NCBI RefSeq assembly: GCF_029581275.1
Contig: NZ_CP120742.1
Coordinates: forward strand, 4,526,501-4,590,500
Direction: 5' to 3'
Origin: Micromonospora sp. WMMD1155
Lineage (GTDB): Bacteria > Actinomycetota > Actinomycetes > Mycobacteriales > Micromonosporaceae
DNA: 64,000 bases
Shown: positions 31,134 through 41,631 of the stretch, piece after piece
Layout: each line of letters starts with the position of its first letter
Numbering within the stretch: the stretch's first letter is position 1
Notes under the pieces: model-generated
What the model was told of the DNA's origin: nothing
The model's database searches: none
Seen by the model: only the letters and a program-made list of their open reading frames with translations
Made by a program: the position numbers and the translations under genes

Positions 31134-32385
31134 GGTCCAACTCCGCTCGGATGTCCTGGAACGCGGTGTAGTTCGCGATGACCTCGAGCCGCCCGGGCGG
31201 AACCGACCGGATGGCGTCCTCGAACGTGCGGACGTGCTGGAAGGGCACGTCGTTGACGTCCAGCCGAACCGCCAGGTCGAATGCCCGGTCACCGGTGATC
31301 AACACCTGCCGGCCGCGGAGCGGGGCGAAGTCGACGTCGAAGAGCCAGGACGTGTCGAGGCCGTCGGGGTCGCGCGCGTTGATGGAGAGCAGTGTCGGCG
31401 CGTTGTCGGCCATGTCGAACGCCTCCAGCCAGCTGGCCGGGTTCTTGGCCAGCAGCAGCCGGATGTTGCGCCCGTCCTTGTCGACCTGCGCGTAGCGGCC
31501 GGCGACCGAGGTGACGATGCCGAGGCGGGACACCGCGTCCACCGGACGGACACCGAACTCGGCGGCCACGGCCAGCGCGGTCGCCGCGTTGCCGACGTTG
31601 ACCTTGCCGGGCAGTTGCAGGGAGACCTTGTGCCAGGCGCCGGTGGGGTCGAGCACCCCCTCGTCCTCGACGACCCACTGCGGCTCCGGTCGGCGCAGCG
31701 CGCAACCGGTGCACCACCACTGGTCGCCGGAGCGCGCGATGGTGGAGCCGCACTCCGGGCAGACCCACGAGTCGTCGTGCCAGCGCTGACCGGCGCTGAA
31801 CCAGGTCACGTGCGGCGGGTTGATGCCGCGGGCGGGGTCGCCCGGCGGCGTGGCGGCCCAGACCACCATCGGGTCGTCGGCGTTGGCCACCACCCGGACG
31901 TCGGCGTGCCGGACCAGGGCCGCGCGCCAGAGCTGCGCCATCATGGCGACCTCCTTGGCGCGGTCGAGCTGGTCGCGGGAGAGGTTGAGCAGCGCGACCA
32001 CGTGCGGCTCGGTCGCCTCCAGCACCTGGGCGAGGTAGTGCTCGTCGACCTCGAGCACCGCGTACGGGGTGCTGCCGGCCTTCGCCAGCGCCGAGGTGTG
32101 CCCGGTGGGCATGTTGGCGCCGAACGAGTTGGTGGCGACCCGGCCGAGCACGCCGACCGCGGCGGAGGTCAACCGGGTGGTGGTGGTCTTGCCGTTGGTG
32201 CCGGAGACGAGCGCGATCGCACGCCCGGCCGACAGGTGGGCCAGCAGGTCCGGGTCGATCTTCAGGCCGATCCAGCCACCGATCACCGAACCGTCGCCAC
32301 GGCCGGCCGCCCGCGAGAGCGCCGCGGCGGTCCGTGACACGGAGCTGGCCACCTTGGCCCGTAGGGGCATTTTCGCGTCCGTCAC
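31123..32385 (-). CDS. murT: MurT ligase subunit of lipid II isoglutaminyl synthase
   Basis: 420 residues, Mur-ligase fold. P-loop [13 protein letters not shown] (about 61-73), a zinc-ribbon insertion with WVCPECGST and WWCTGCAL (four Cys), and a C-terminal DUF1727 domain. It binds lipid II and ATP. The GTG at 32385 lies 7 bases after a minus-strand TAACCT, so it is probably leaderless; an ATG five codons in is the alternative. Confidence 0.93.
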   Translation of the reverse strand: MTDAKMPLRAKVASSVSRTAAALSRAAGRGDGSVIGGWIGLKIDPDLLAHLSAGRAIALVSGTNGKTTTTRLTSAAVGVLGRVATNSFGANMPTGHTSALAKAGSTPYAVLEVDEHYLAQVLEATEPHVVALLNLSRDQLDRAKEVAMMAQLWRAALVRHADVRVVANADDPMVVWAATPPGDPARGINPPHVTWFSAGQRWHDDSWVCPECGSTIARSGDQWWCTGCALRRPEPQWVVEDEGVLDPTGAWHKVSLQLPGKVNVGNAATALAVAAEFGVRPVDAVSRLGIVTSVAGRYAQVDKDGRNIRLLLAKNPASWLEAFDMADNAPTLLSINARDPDGLDTSWLFDVDFAPLRGRQVLITGDRAFDLAVRLDVNDVPFQHVRTFEDAIRSVPPGRLEVIANYTAFQDIRAELDRVI

Positions 32386-32392
32386 GCGAGCG

Positions 32393-32398
32393 AGGTTA
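32393..32398 (-). promoter_or_regulatory. -10 box of murT (leaderless)
   Basis: Minus-strand TAACCT followed by 7 bases and the GTG at 32385. Confidence 0.5.
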
Positions 32399-32537
32399 CC
32401 GGACCGCCCGCCCCGCCAGATCGCCGCCGACGGTGAACCGTTCGGCCGTGGCGGCTGTGCGGGCGGCCGGTCACGCCTCCACCGGACAGAGTCGATCTAT
32501 GTCGGAAAGCGGACCACGCCGGGGGACCGCCGCGGCC

Positions 32538-32641
32538 CTCCACTCCGCTCCACCCCTCGTGACGTGCGGTTTTGCCCTCGGGTGGAGCGCGCCACGCGGG
32601 CGAATCTGGTTGCAGGTGGAGGGAAGTGGAGTAGAGTGGGG
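32538..32641 (+). promoter_or_regulatory. MraZ operator array and mraZ promoter
   Basis: Three direct boxes, GTGGAG (32616-32621), GTGGAG (32626-32631) and GTGGGG (32636-32641), are spaced by 4 bases as in known MraZ sites. Two inverted boxes CTCCAC (32538-32543, 32548-32553) also have a 4-base spacer, and a single GTGGAG lies at 32582. TTGCAG (32610-32615) and TAGAGT (32632-32637) form a promoter with a 16-base spacer, so the three boxes cover spacer and -10. Autorepression is implied. Confidence 0.8.
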
Positions 32642-32725
32642 ACCAATGGTGAGGCCGGGAGGGCTCACCGGCCCGGGGGGTCAGCGGCGCCGCGAACGCC
32701 GCTCAGGGGCAAGGGGGGTAGGGCC

Positions 32726-33157
32726 GTGTTTCTCGGCACCCACACTCCACGCCTGGACGAAAAGGGCCGGCTGATCCTTCCGGCCAAGTTCCGAGACGAG
32801 CTGGCGGGGGGTGTTGTGGTCACCAAAGGGCAGGAGCGCTGCCTCTACGTCTTCCCCACCCCCGAGTTCCAGCGGATCGCGGAGCAGTTGCGCGCGCAGC
32901 CGATGACGCACAAGGCGGCCCGGGCCTACAGCCGGGTCTTCTTCGCCAGCGCGCACGACGAGGTTCCGGACAAACAGGGTCGGGTGACCATTCCAGCCCA
33001 CCTGCGGGCGTACGCCGCGCTGGACCGCGAGCTGGTGGTGATCGGCGCGAGCACGCGGGTGGAGATCTGGGACAAGGTCGCCTGGGAGACCTACCTCGCC
33101 GAGAGCGAAGACGACTTCGCCGACATCGAGGAGGGGGTGCTGCCCGGCGGTCTGTAG
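32726..33157 (+). CDS. mraZ: MraZ transcriptional regulator
   Basis: 143 residues with two SpoVT/AbrB-like halves: [20 protein letters not shown] and [17 protein letters not shown]. MraZ forms rings that bind GTGGG-type repeats at its own promoter and controls the dcw cluster. The GTG follows AAGGGGGG. The box array lies 85-110 bases upstream. Confidence 0.96.
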   Translation: MFLGTHTPRLDEKGRLILPAKFRDELAGGVVVTKGQERCLYVFPTPEFQRIAEQLRAQPMTHKAARAYSRVFFASAHDEVPDKQGRVTIPAHLRAYAALDRELVVIGASTRVEIWDKVAWETYLAESEDDFADIEEGVLPGGL

Positions 33158-33362
33158 GGCGGAACGGCGCCCGACGTACTGCGAGATCTCCAGCCGCTTT
33201 CGAGTTCCTGGCATCCCTTCCCCGGTGCCAGGCGCACGATCCAGTCATCGGGTGCGAGTCCGGTGTCCGGCGGGAGCGGATGGGGATCTGGCGGTACGAC
33301 GGCAGCGCCGTCCGACGACAGGCGCACGAGAAGAACGGACGTTTCAACCAGTGGGGGTCACC
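33158..33362. other. 205-base gap between mraZ and rsmH
   Basis: No gene is supported, and open frames across it lack a ribosome site. I see no strong promoter or terminator motif in it. Confidence 0.5.
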
Positions 33363-34403
33363 ATGGGGGAGTTGCGCGGCACGCACGTGCCGGTGCTGCT
33401 CGAGCGCTGTCTCGAGCTGTTGGCCCCCGCGCTGGGTCGAGGCGGCCGGACGGTCTACGTCGACGCGACGCTCGGTCTGGCCGGGCACGCCGAGGCGGTG
33501 CTGGAGGCGCATCCGGAGACGGTCCTGATCGGGCTCGACCGGGACACCGAGGCGCTCGCCCACGCGCGGGTCCGACTGGCTCGGTTCGCCGATCGGGTGC
33601 ACCTGGAGCACGCCGTCTACGACGAGCTTCCGGAGGTACTGGACCGGCTGGGCTATCCGGGCATCGACGGGATCCTGTTCGATCTGGGCGTCTCGTCGTT
33701 GCAGTTGGACGCGCCCGACCGCGGGTTCGCGTACGCCCAGGACGCGCCACTGGACATGCGGATGGACCAGACCCGGGGGGTGACCGCCGAAGAGGTGGTC
33801 AACACCTACGCCCACCCGGACCTGGCCCGGGTGCTGCGGGTCTACGGCGAGGAGAAGTTCGCCGGCCGGATCGCCTCGGCGATCCTGCGGGAGCGGGAAC
33901 GCGGCCGGATCACCTCCTCCGCGCGGTTGGCGGAGCTGGTTCGGGAGTCGATTCCGGCACCAGCCCGACGAACGGGCGGACACCCGGCAAAGAGAACGTT
34001 TCAGGCTTTACGGATCGAGGTAAACAGAGAACTGGCAGCGCTGGAGACAGCGTTGCCATCCGCACTCGACGCACTGACCGTGGGCGGTCGCATGGTGGTC
34101 CTGTCCTACCACTCGTTGGAGGACCGGCTCACCAAGGCGGCGCTCGCGGACCGGGTTCGCAGTAAGGGCCCGGTCGACCTCCCGGTCGAGCTTCCCGGGT
34201 CGGGTCCGACGTTCCGGCTGCTCAGCCGGGGCGCCGAACTACCCGGGGAGGCGGAGGTCGCCGCGAACCCGCGGGCCGCCTCGGTGCGGCTTCGGGCAGC
34301 GGAACGACTCGACCCGAACGCGACGGAGCAGGGGCGGACCGACCGCGAACGGTCTCGCCGACGGGTGAAGGGAATGCACCAACCGGGCACGGGGTCCGCC
34401 TGA
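33363..34403 (+). CDS. rsmH: 16S rRNA m4C1402 methyltransferase RsmH
   Basis: 346 residues. [16 protein letters not shown] motif [35 protein letters not shown] and [16 protein letters not shown] with SYHSLEDRL are all conserved. It methylates N4 of C1402 in 16S rRNA. The ATG at 33363 matches the family N-terminus. It is the second gene of the dcw cluster. Confidence 0.96.
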   Translation: MGELRGTHVPVLLERCLELLAPALGRGGRTVYVDATLGLAGHAEAVLEAHPETVLIGLDRDTEALAHARVRLARFADRVHLEHAVYDELPEVLDRLGYPGIDGILFDLGVSSLQLDAPDRGFAYAQDAPLDMRMDQTRGVTAEEVVNTYAHPDLARVLRVYGEEKFAGRIASAILRERERGRITSSARLAELVRESIPAPARRTGGHPAKRTFQALRIEVNRELAALETALPSALDALTVGGRMVVLSYHSLEDRLTKAALADRVRSKGPVDLPVELPGSGPTFRLLSRGAELPGEAEVAANPRAASVRLRAAERLDPNATEQGRTDRERSRRRVKGMHQPGTGSA

Positions 34404-34461
34404 TCCGTGGGGGGTCAGGGGCACCGGGACGGCAGAGGGACGGATGTTGAGGGGGAGGGAC

Positions 34462-35064
34462 ATGAGCATTGACAAGCGCGACCGCCGGTACGCCGGCGGC
34501 GAGCAGCGCGCACCGCGGTCGGGGGGCCGGACCGCGGCGGAGCGGGCTCCGCGCCTCGGAAACGGTACGCCACGCATCGATCGAGTGAACCGGCAGGGGG
34601 AGACTCGCGCCCGGGGGGCGCGCGAGTTCCCCACTCAGGGCACCGCCGCGCTGCGGCCGGTCGAGAAGGCCGGCGCTGCCGGCGGCGCGCGCCCGCCCCG
34701 GCTGCGGGTGGCGCCACCACCGCCGGTGTCGGTGCCGCGTGCGCCGTTCGCGGCGCTGATCGTGGTGCTGGTGGTCGGCGGGGTGCTGGGCATCCTGGCG
34801 GTCAACACCAAGATCAATGAGAACGCGTTCCGGTTGGAGCGGTTGCAGCAGCAGCAGGCTCGACTGGACCTGGAGAAGCAGCAACTGGACAAGCAGATCG
34901 CCGAGGCCGAGGCGCCGGGCAACCTGACCGCCGAGGCGCGGCGGCTGGGCCTGGTGGACGCCGGCGAGCCGGGCTACATCCGGCTGCCGGACGGCAAGAC
35001 GCTGGAGGTGCCGCAGCCCGCCACCGGCCAGCGGTCGGTGACCAGCCAGGGCACGGGAGGCTGA
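34462..35064 (+). CDS. ftsL: FtsL-like septum protein
   Basis: 200 residues: a 95-residue basic, Pro-rich cytoplasmic tail, one membrane helix (about 97-115, AALIVVLVVGGVLGILAV), then a coiled coil (FRLERLQQQQARLDLEKQQL) outside. Position between rsmH and ftsI and this topology fit FtsL of the divisome FtsQLB complex; sequence identity in this family is low. The ATG has GGGGGAGGGA upstream. Confidence 0.82.
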   Translation: MSIDKRDRRYAGGEQRAPRSGGRTAAERAPRLGNGTPRIDRVNRQGETRARGAREFPTQGTAALRPVEKAGAAGGARPPRLRVAPPPPVSVPRAPFAALIVVLVVGGVLGILAVNTKINENAFRLERLQQQQARLDLEKQQLDKQIAEAEAPGNLTAEARRLGLVDAGEPGYIRLPDGKTLEVPQPATGQRSVTSQGTGG

Positions 35065-35067
35065 CCG

Positions 35068-37275
35068 GTGCCACCGAGGTCGGACGAGCCGCGCCGGGAC
35101 CCGAAGGGGGCCCGGCGCGGTTCTTCGCGTGAGGCCAGGCCCGCCGACGACGAGCCGCGCACCGGTGAGCCCGGGATCGGGGGTATCTCCGGCGCTCGGG
35201 CGTACACCCCGAGGGGTCGGACCGTCCGCGAGGACCGCGGCACGGCGGCTCGCGGTGGCGGCGCCGAGCAGCGTCGTACGCCGCGCAGCACCCGCTCCGG
35301 CGATCCGTTCCGGCCGGCGTTGCAGGTGCTCGACGGCGGCCGGGCCGCCGCGCGTTCCGGCCGACGCGACGCCCCGGCGGCCGGGCGCGGCGGCGTCGTG
35401 CGCACCGTCTCCCCGCGTACCCCGCGTGCTCCGGGTGTGGACGAGCCCGCGCCGCGCCGTCGGACCACGCCACGTGCGCCGCGCCGCGCCGACCGGCCGG
35501 TGGCCCGCCGCCCGTCGCGCAAACCTCCGCGCCCGCCGAAGCTGGCCGACTCGCGGCTGCGGCTGCGGCTGGGCACCGCGCTGGCCCTGACGCTGTTCGC
35601 CAGCATCGGAATCCGGCTGATCTTCCTTCAGGCGGTCGACGCCCCGGCGTACGCCGGCGGCGGCACCGCCGACCGCACCCGCACTGTCGAGCTACCCGCG
35701 CCGCGCGGGGCGATCTACGACACCACCGGCGCGCCGCTGGCCCGCAGCGTCGAGGCGCGGTACGTCTCGGTCGACCCGACAGAGGTCGAGGACCCGCCCG
35801 GCACTGCGAAGGCGCTCTCCCCGTTACTCGGCATCCCAGCGTCGAAGCTGGTCGAGCTGATGAAGCCCCGCAAGCTGGAGAACGGCGTCGAGTCGCGGTT
35901 CGCGTACCTGGCCCGGGGTGTGGAGATCGCGACCGCCAAGCAGGTGCAGGCGCTCGAACTGCCCGGCATCGGGGTGCACCGCGACGAACGCCGCGACGTG
36001 CCCGGCGGCGACCTGGCGGCCAACCTGATCGGCTTCACCAGCCAGGACATGGCCGGGCTGGAGGGTCTCGAGGCCCGCTTCGACGACGTGCTCGCCGGGC
36101 AGGACGGCAAGCGGGTGTACGAGGCCGGCCGCCGCGACCTCGCCGCGCCGATCCCGGGCGGCTACAGCCGGACCATCCCCGCGAAGCCGGGCAGCTCGCT
36201 GGCCCTCACCATCGACCGTGACCTTCAGTTCCGCACCCAGCAGATCCTCAGCGCGGGCATGGCCCAGGCGCCCGGTGGCACCGGCGCGGCCGTGATCATC
36301 GAGATCCCCTCCGGCGCGGTGCTGGCCCAGGCCAGCAATCCCACCTACAGCGCGGCGAAACCGTTGTCGAGCGACCCGGTCGCCCGGGAGGACGCGGCGA
36401 CGAGTTTCGTCGTCGACCCCGGATCGATCCACAAGGCGATCACCTTCGGCGCGGCGTTGCAGGAGGGCGTCATCACGCCGGACACCACGCTGCCCATCGC
36501 CAACGCCATCAAGAAGGGCGACACCTGGTTCCCCGACACCCACCCCGCCGACGGCAAGCGGATGAGCATCCCGGGGATGCTCGCCTACTCGTCGAACGTC
36601 GGCACGATCACCATCGCCGACAAGCTCGGCCGGGACCGGTTGATCGACTACCAGAGGCGGTTCGGGCTGGGCAAGCCCACCGGCGAGGGTATGCCGGGGG
36701 AGGCCAGCGGGCGGTTGCTGCCGGCCGACGAGTGGAGCGGGTCGTCGTACGGGTCGGTGCCGATCGGGCACAGCGTCGACGCCACTCCGTTGCAGATGGC
36801 CGCCGCGTACGCCGCCATCGCCAACAACGGCACGTACGTGCAGCCGCACCTGGTCAAGGAGGTGATCGGCCCGGACGGCAAGCGCACCCCCACACCGGCG
36901 CCGGTGACCCGGTCGGTGCTCAGCCCGCAGAACGCGGCGGCGTTGCGCACCATGCTGGAGGCGGTCACCACCGTCGACAACGCCACCGGCCTGGCCGCCG
37001 CCGTCCCCGGCTACCGGGTCGCGGGCAAGACCGGCACCGGCTGGCGGCTGGTGGACGGCAAGAAGCAGCCCGGTGAGGTGTCCTCGTTCATCGGGATGGC
37101 CCCCGCCGAGAACCCCCGGTACGTCATCGCGGTCTTCGCGTACGCGCCCAAATCCAACGGCGCGGCGATCGCCGGGCCGGCGTTCCGCGACATGATGCAG
37201 TTCACTCTGCGTCACTACCGCGTGCCGCCGTCCACCGGCGGTTCCGCACCCAAGTTCACTGTCTATCCGCGCTGA
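35068..37275 (+). CDS. ftsI: Penicillin-binding protein FtsI (septal transpeptidase)
   Basis: 735 residues, class B PBP. A long basic cytoplasmic tail (1-165), one membrane helix (about 171-190), the dimerisation domain starting at AYAGGGTADRTRTVELPAPR, then transpeptidase motifs SIHK (Ser453, Lys456), SSN (508-510) and KTG (654-656). It crosslinks septal peptidoglycan with FtsW. The GTG lies 3 bases after the ftsL stop. Confidence 0.94.
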   Translation: MPPRSDEPRRDPKGARRGSSREARPADDEPRTGEPGIGGISGARAYTPRGRTVREDRGTAARGGGAEQRRTPRSTRSGDPFRPALQVLDGGRAAARSGRRDAPAAGRGGVVRTVSPRTPRAPGVDEPAPRRRTTPRAPRRADRPVARRPSRKPPRPPKLADSRLRLRLGTALALTLFASIGIRLIFLQAVDAPAYAGGGTADRTRTVELPAPRGAIYDTTGAPLARSVEARYVSVDPTEVEDPPGTAKALSPLLGIPASKLVELMKPRKLENGVESRFAYLARGVEIATAKQVQALELPGIGVHRDERRDVPGGDLAANLIGFTSQDMAGLEGLEARFDDVLAGQDGKRVYEAGRRDLAAPIPGGYSRTIPAKPGSSLALTIDRDLQFRTQQILSAGMAQAPGGTGAAVIIEIPSGAVLAQASNPTYSAAKPLSSDPVAREDAATSFVVDPGSIHKAITFGAALQEGVITPDTTLPIANAIKKGDTWFPDTHPADGKRMSIPGMLAYSSNVGTITIADKLGRDRLIDYQRRFGLGKPTGEGMPGEASGRLLPADEWSGSSYGSVPIGHSVDATPLQMAAAYAAIANNGTYVQPHLVKEVIGPDGKRTPTPAPVTRSVLSPQNAAALRTMLEAVTTVDNATGLAAAVPGYRVAGKTGTGWRLVDGKKQPGEVSSFIGMAPAENPRYVIAVFAYAPKSNGAAIAGPAFRDMMQFTLRHYRVPPSTGGSAPKFTVYPR

Positions 37276-37352
37276 GCAGCGACGGCGGGACATCATCGGT
37301 GAGTGCCGACGAACCACCGGGGCGGCTGTGCGGCCGGAACCGGACGACCGGG

Positions 37353-37358
37353 TAGGGT
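37353..37358 (+). promoter_or_regulatory. -10 box of murE
   Basis: TAGGGT lies 8 bases before the GTG at 37367. An internal dcw promoter giving a leaderless murE message is likely, since the gap after ftsI is 91 bases. Confidence 0.45.
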
Positions 37359-37366
37359 CTGACGCC

Positions 37367-38890
37367 GTGCCCGGCAATCCACGTCCACGTACCGTGACCG
37401 GAGTCCGGCTCGGTGATCTTGCCGTCCGACTCGCCGTCGACCTCCCGGCGGACGCCGCCGCGGTGCTCGTCACCGGGGCCACCCACGCCAGCGGCGAGGT
37501 CCACCCCGGCGACCTGTACGCGGCCCTGCCCGGTGCCCGTCGGCACGGCGCGGAGTTCGCCGCCGGTGCCGCCGAAGCGGGTGCCGTGGCAGTGCTGACC
37601 GACCCGGCGGGTGCGGAGACGGCCGCCGGCAGCGGTCTGCCGGTCCTGGTGGTGCCCGACCCGCGTGCCGTTCTCGGCGAGCTGGCCTCGGCCGTGTACG
37701 GGGACCCGACCGCCGACCTGACCGTCATCGGGATCACCGGCACCGCCGGGAAGACGTCCACCGCGTACCTGGTCGAGTCGGGGCTGCGGGCCGCCGGCCA
37801 CACCACCGGGCTGATCGGCACGGTGGAGACGCGCCTCGGTGACCTGGTGATCGACAGCGTGCGTACCACCCCGGAGGCGACCGACCTGCACGCCATGCTG
37901 GCCACCGCCCGCGAGCGGGGGGTGACGGCGGTGGTCATGGAGGTCTCCAGCCACGCGCTGGCCATGGGCCGGGTGGGTGGTGTGCGGTTCGCCGTCGGCG
38001 GCTACACCAACTTCGGCTCCGACCACCTGGACTTCCACGCCGACAGCGACGACTACTTCGCCGCCAAGGCCCAGCTCTTCGACGGGCGGTGCGCGGTCGA
38101 GGTGCTCAACCACGACGACCCCGCCCTCAAGTCGCTGTACAAGCCGGCCACCGTCACCTACTCGGCGGCCGGCGACCAGGGCGCGACCTGGTGGGCCGAC
38201 GGCGTGAGCGGCGAGGGGTACGCCCAGCGGTTCACCGCGCACGGCCCGGACGGCGTGGTCCTGTCCGGCGGGGTGGCGTTGCCCGGGCGGCACAACGTGG
38301 CGAACGCGCTGCTGGCGATCGCCGCGCTGGTCGGCGCCGGGGTGGCCCCGCAGACCGCGGCGGACGGCGTGGCCGCCTGCGGTGGCGTGCCGGGTCGCCT
38401 GCAACTGGTCGACGTCACCGCCCCGGTACGCGGCGTCGTCGACTACGCACACAAGTCGGACGCGATAGTGGCCGCGCTGGCCGCGCTGCGGGAGCTGAGC
38501 GCCGGTCGGCTGATCTGTGTGATCGGCGCCGGCGGGGACCGGGACCGGGGCAAGCGGCCGGTGATGGGCGCCGCCGCGGCGGAGGGAGCCGACGTGGTGC
38601 TGGTGACCGACGACAACCCGCGTACCGAGGACCCGGCGGAGATCCGCGCCGAGGTACTCGCCGGGGCGTACCGGGCCGCCACCGCCGCCCGGATCGTGGA
38701 GGTGGCGGGCCGCCGCGCCGCGATCGACGAGGCGGTCCGGTTGGCCGAGCCGGGTGACGTGATCGCGCTGCTCGGCAAGGGGCACGAGCGGGGCCAGGAG
38801 GTGGCGGGCGAGGTGTTCCCGTTCGACGACAGCATCGAGTTGGCCGCCGCGCTGCGGGCCCGCTTCGAGGACCCGGCGGGTCAGCGATGA
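37367..38890 (+). CDS. murE: UDP-MurNAc-tripeptide ligase MurE
   Basis: 507 residues. P-loop ITGTAGKTSTAYLVE, VMEVSSHALAMGRV and TNFGSDHLDFH are typical Mur ligase marks. The DDNPR motif (VTDDNPRTEDP) marks meso-diaminopimelate as the added residue. The leaderless GTG is preferred over an ATG at 37328. It overlaps murF by ATGA. Confidence 0.95.
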   Translation: MPGNPRPRTVTGVRLGDLAVRLAVDLPADAAAVLVTGATHASGEVHPGDLYAALPGARRHGAEFAAGAAEAGAVAVLTDPAGAETAAGSGLPVLVVPDPRAVLGELASAVYGDPTADLTVIGITGTAGKTSTAYLVESGLRAAGHTTGLIGTVETRLGDLVIDSVRTTPEATDLHAMLATARERGVTAVVMEVSSHALAMGRVGGVRFAVGGYTNFGSDHLDFHADSDDYFAAKAQLFDGRCAVEVLNHDDPALKSLYKPATVTYSAAGDQGATWWADGVSGEGYAQRFTAHGPDGVVLSGGVALPGRHNVANALLAIAALVGAGVAPQTAADGVAACGGVPGRLQLVDVTAPVRGVVDYAHKSDAIVAALAALRELSAGRLICVIGAGGDRDRGKRPVMGAAAAEGADVVLVTDDNPRTEDPAEIRAEVLAGAYRAATAARIVEVAGRRAAIDEAVRLAEPGDVIALLGKGHERGQEVAGEVFPFDDSIELAAALRARFEDPAGQR

Positions 38891-40287
38891 TCGCGTTGAG
38901 CCTGGCCGAGGTGGCCGCCGCCGTCGAGGGGCGGCTCGTCGCCGCCGACCCGGCCGCCACCGTCACCGGCAGCGTCGAGTTCGACTCGCGCAAGGTGGGT
39001 CCGGGGTCGCTCTTCGTGGCATTCCCCGGGGAGAAGGTCGACGGGCACGACTACGCGGCGACGGCGATCGAGGCCGGCGCGGTGGCGGTGCTGGGCAGCC
39101 GCGAGGTGCCCGGGGTGCCGATGGTGCTGGTCGACGACGCGCTGACCGCGATGGGCCGGTTGGCCCGCGCCGCGGTGGACCGGCTCCCCGACCTGACCGT
39201 GGTCGGTGTGACCGGCTCCTCCGGCAAGACCACCACCAAGGACCTGATCGGCCAGCTCACCGCCCGGCTCGGGGCCACGGTGGCGCCGCCCGGCTCGTTC
39301 AACAACGAACTGGGTCACCCGTACACCGCCCTGCAGGCCGGACCGAACACCCGCTACCTGGTGATGGAGAAGGGCGCCCGCGGGATCGGGCACGTGCGCT
39401 ACCTGTGCGAGCTGGTGCCGCCGCGGATCTCCGTGGTGCTCAACGTCGGCACGTCGCACATCGGCGAATTCGGTTCGCAGGACAACATCGCGCTGGCCAA
39501 GGGCGAGCTGGTCGAGGCCCTGCCGGCCGACGGACTGGCCGTGCTGAACGCCGACGACCCCCGGGTGGCCGCGATGGCGAGCCGCACCGAGGCCCGGGTG
39601 GTCCGCTACGGCGAGGCGTCGGACGCCGACGTACGCGCCGAGGACGTCACGTTGGACGAGCGGGGGCACCCGTCGTACACCCTGGTCACCCCGGAGGGGC
39701 GCGTGCCGGTGCGGCTCGGTCTGACCGGCCGCCACCAGGTCGGTAACACGCTCGCCGCGGCGGCGGTCGCCCGGGAGCTGGGCATGCCGCTGGCGGAGCT
39801 GGCCACGGCCCTCGGTGAGCTGGGCCTGGTCTCGACCCGGCGGATGGACGTCTTCGACCGGCCCGACGGGGTGACGGTCATCGACGACTCGTACAACGCC
39901 AACCCGGCCTCGATGGCGGTGGCGGTGCGGGCGCTGGCCGGCATCGGCCAGGGGCGGCGTACCGTCGCGGTGCTCGGTTACATGGCCGAGCTGGGCCCGT
40001 TCGAGCGGGACGGCCACGCCGAGGTCGGTCGACTCGCCGCCGAACTGGGTGTCGACCGGCTCCTCGTGGTGGGTGAGCCGGCTGCGCCGATCCACGAAGG
40101 CGCGACAGCGGTAGCGAACTGGGGAGGAGAGTCGGTGCTGCTCACCGATCAGGCAGCGGCCGTCGAGGTGCTGCGGAGCGAACTACGACCGGGTGACGTC
40201 GTCCTGGTCAAGGGCTCCCGGTATCGGACCTGGGAGGTGGCCGACGCCCTGCGCGCCGACGCCGCCGCCGGGGAGGCCGGCCGATGA
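38887..40287 (+). CDS. murF: UDP-MurNAc-tripeptide:D-Ala-D-Ala ligase MurF
   Basis: 466 residues. P-loop [42 protein letters not shown] and [11 protein letters not shown] are conserved. The segment usually read as LGEMLELG is LGYMAELG here, a Tyr in place of the Glu. It adds D-Ala-D-Ala to complete the stem peptide. ATGA overlaps on both sides. Confidence 0.95.
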   Translation: MIALSLAEVAAAVEGRLVAADPAATVTGSVEFDSRKVGPGSLFVAFPGEKVDGHDYAATAIEAGAVAVLGSREVPGVPMVLVDDALTAMGRLARAAVDRLPDLTVVGVTGSSGKTTTKDLIGQLTARLGATVAPPGSFNNELGHPYTALQAGPNTRYLVMEKGARGIGHVRYLCELVPPRISVVLNVGTSHIGEFGSQDNIALAKGELVEALPADGLAVLNADDPRVAAMASRTEARVVRYGEASDADVRAEDVTLDERGHPSYTLVTPEGRVPVRLGLTGRHQVGNTLAAAAVARELGMPLAELATALGELGLVSTRRMDVFDRPDGVTVIDDSYNANPASMAVAVRALAGIGQGRRTVAVLGYMAELGPFERDGHAEVGRLAAELGVDRLLVVGEPAAPIHEGATAVANWGGESVLLTDQAAAVEVLRSELRPGDVVLVKGSRYRTWEVADALRADAAAGEAGR

Positions 40288-41408
40288 GGGCGGTCATCGT
40301 CGCCGTCGGGGTGGCCTTCATCGTCTCGCTCTTCTGCACCCCGATCGCGATCAAGGTGTTCACCCGGCTGAAGGCCGGCCAGCCGATCCGGGCCGAGGGC
40401 CCGGCCATGCACCAGGGCAAGAAGGGCACGCCGACGATGGGCGGCGTGGTCTTCATCCTGGCCACGGTCATCGCGTACGTGGCCGGGCACCTGGCGCTGA
40501 CCACCCTGCCGGACGCCCAGATCGCCCAGGTGGAGCCGACCATCACGGCGTTGGTGCTGCTGGGGCTGATGGTCTTCTCCGGCGCGGTGGGCTTCATCGA
40601 CGACTTCCTCAAGGTGCGCAAGCGCAACAGCGCCGGCCTCAACAAGCGGGGCAAGCTGCTCGGCCAGATCCTGGTCGGCGCGGTCTTCGGGGTGATCGCG
40701 CTGTGGTTCCCGAGCACGATGACCGACGCCACGGGTAGGGCGACGAACACCGAGACCGTGGGCAGCACCACGCTGAGCTTCATCCGGGACATCGACTTCC
40801 TGGAGGTCAGCAAGGTCGGCGCGGTGATCATCTTCATCTTCGTGGTGATGGCCGCGACGAACGGCGTGAACCTCACCGACGGTCTGGACGGTCTGGCCAC
40901 CGGCGCGTCGGTCATGGTGCTCGCCGCGTACGCGCTTATCGCGTTCTGGCAGTACCGGCACTGGTGCGCCGACCCGAGCTACACCCAGCCGTACTGCTAC
41001 GAGGTCCGCGACCCGCTGGAGATCGCGCTGATAGCCGGGGCGGCGGCCGGGGCCTGTGTGGGCTTCCTGTGGTGGAACACGTCCCCGGCGCGGATCTTCA
41101 TGGGTGACACCGGAGCGTTGGGGCTGGGCGGCCTGATCGCCGGCATGGCGATGTCCACCCGCACCATCCTGCTGCTGCCGATCATCGGTGGGCTCTTCGT
41201 GATCATCACGATGTCCGTGGTGATCCAGATCATCTCCTTCAAGACCACCGGCAAACGGGTCTTCCGGATGTCTCCGCTTCAGCACCACTTCGAGTTGGCC
41301 GGCTGGAGCGAGGTCAACATCGTGGTGCGTTTCTGGATCATCGCGGGAATCGGCGTGGCCATCGCCCTGGGCCTGTTCTACAGCGAGTTCCTGGCCAACA
41401 TGACCTGA
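40284..41408 (+). CDS. mraY: Phospho-MurNAc-pentapeptide transferase MraY
   Basis: 374 residues, ten membrane helices expected. [53 protein letters not shown] and the [20 protein letters not shown] end are the family marks. It makes lipid I on undecaprenyl phosphate. It is followed not by murD but by a palindromic repeat. Confidence 0.97.
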   Translation: MRAVIVAVGVAFIVSLFCTPIAIKVFTRLKAGQPIRAEGPAMHQGKKGTPTMGGVVFILATVIAYVAGHLALTTLPDAQIAQVEPTITALVLLGLMVFSGAVGFIDDFLKVRKRNSAGLNKRGKLLGQILVGAVFGVIALWFPSTMTDATGRATNTETVGSTTLSFIRDIDFLEVSKVGAVIIFIFVVMAATNGVNLTDGLDGLATGASVMVLAAYALIAFWQYRHWCADPSYTQPYCYEVRDPLEIALIAGAAAGACVGFLWWNTSPARIFMGDTGALGLGGLIAGMAMSTRTILLLPIIGGLFVIITMSVVIQIISFKTTGKRVFRMSPLQHHFELAGWSEVNIVVRFWIIAGIGVAIALGLFYSEFLANMT

Positions 41409-41486
41409 CCCGCACCCCGGCCTCCCGCCGATCCCCGACCCTCGGCCCCGCCCCGGACGCCCCGGCGCCCGGGGCTGCGCCTGCCC

Positions 41487-41564
41487 AAGATCCGCGCAAC
41501 GTCGGCGACGTTGCTGTCTCGGCGTGCTCTGAGGCGGCAATTTCCCCGATGTCGTGCGGATCTT
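41487..41564. repeat. Twin-palindrome repeat between mraY and ftsW
   Basis: Outer arms AAGATCCGC (41487-41495) and GCGGATCTT (41556-41564) are perfect. Inside, GCAACGTC (41496-41503) pairs with GACGTTGC (41507-41514). Bases 41496-41564 align without gaps to 29530-29598 (69 bases, about 68% identical). It occupies the normal murD position and may terminate or attenuate transcription after mraY. Confidence 0.8.
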
Positions 41565-41631
41565 CGCGGTCCGACACGCCGGGGGTCTCGTTGTGGGCTC
41601 GCCGGGCGTGGCTAGCGGTGATGATGTCGGG

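Larger units (their letters stand above)
32386..32725. other. 340-base region between murT and mraZ
   Basis: No gene. Holds the divergent murT promoter (32393-32398, minus), the mraZ promoter with an MraZ box array (32538-32641) and an 80-base leader before the mraZ GTG. An ATG at 32646, just after the expected start point, opens a frame that does not match mraZ and is probably not used. Confidence 0.75.

Noticed and set aside
32646..32774. Leaderless small ORF starting right after the mraZ promoter
   Set aside because: It has the right spacing but runs in another frame into mraZ with no recognisable product. The mraZ GTG with its own ribosome site is sufficient.
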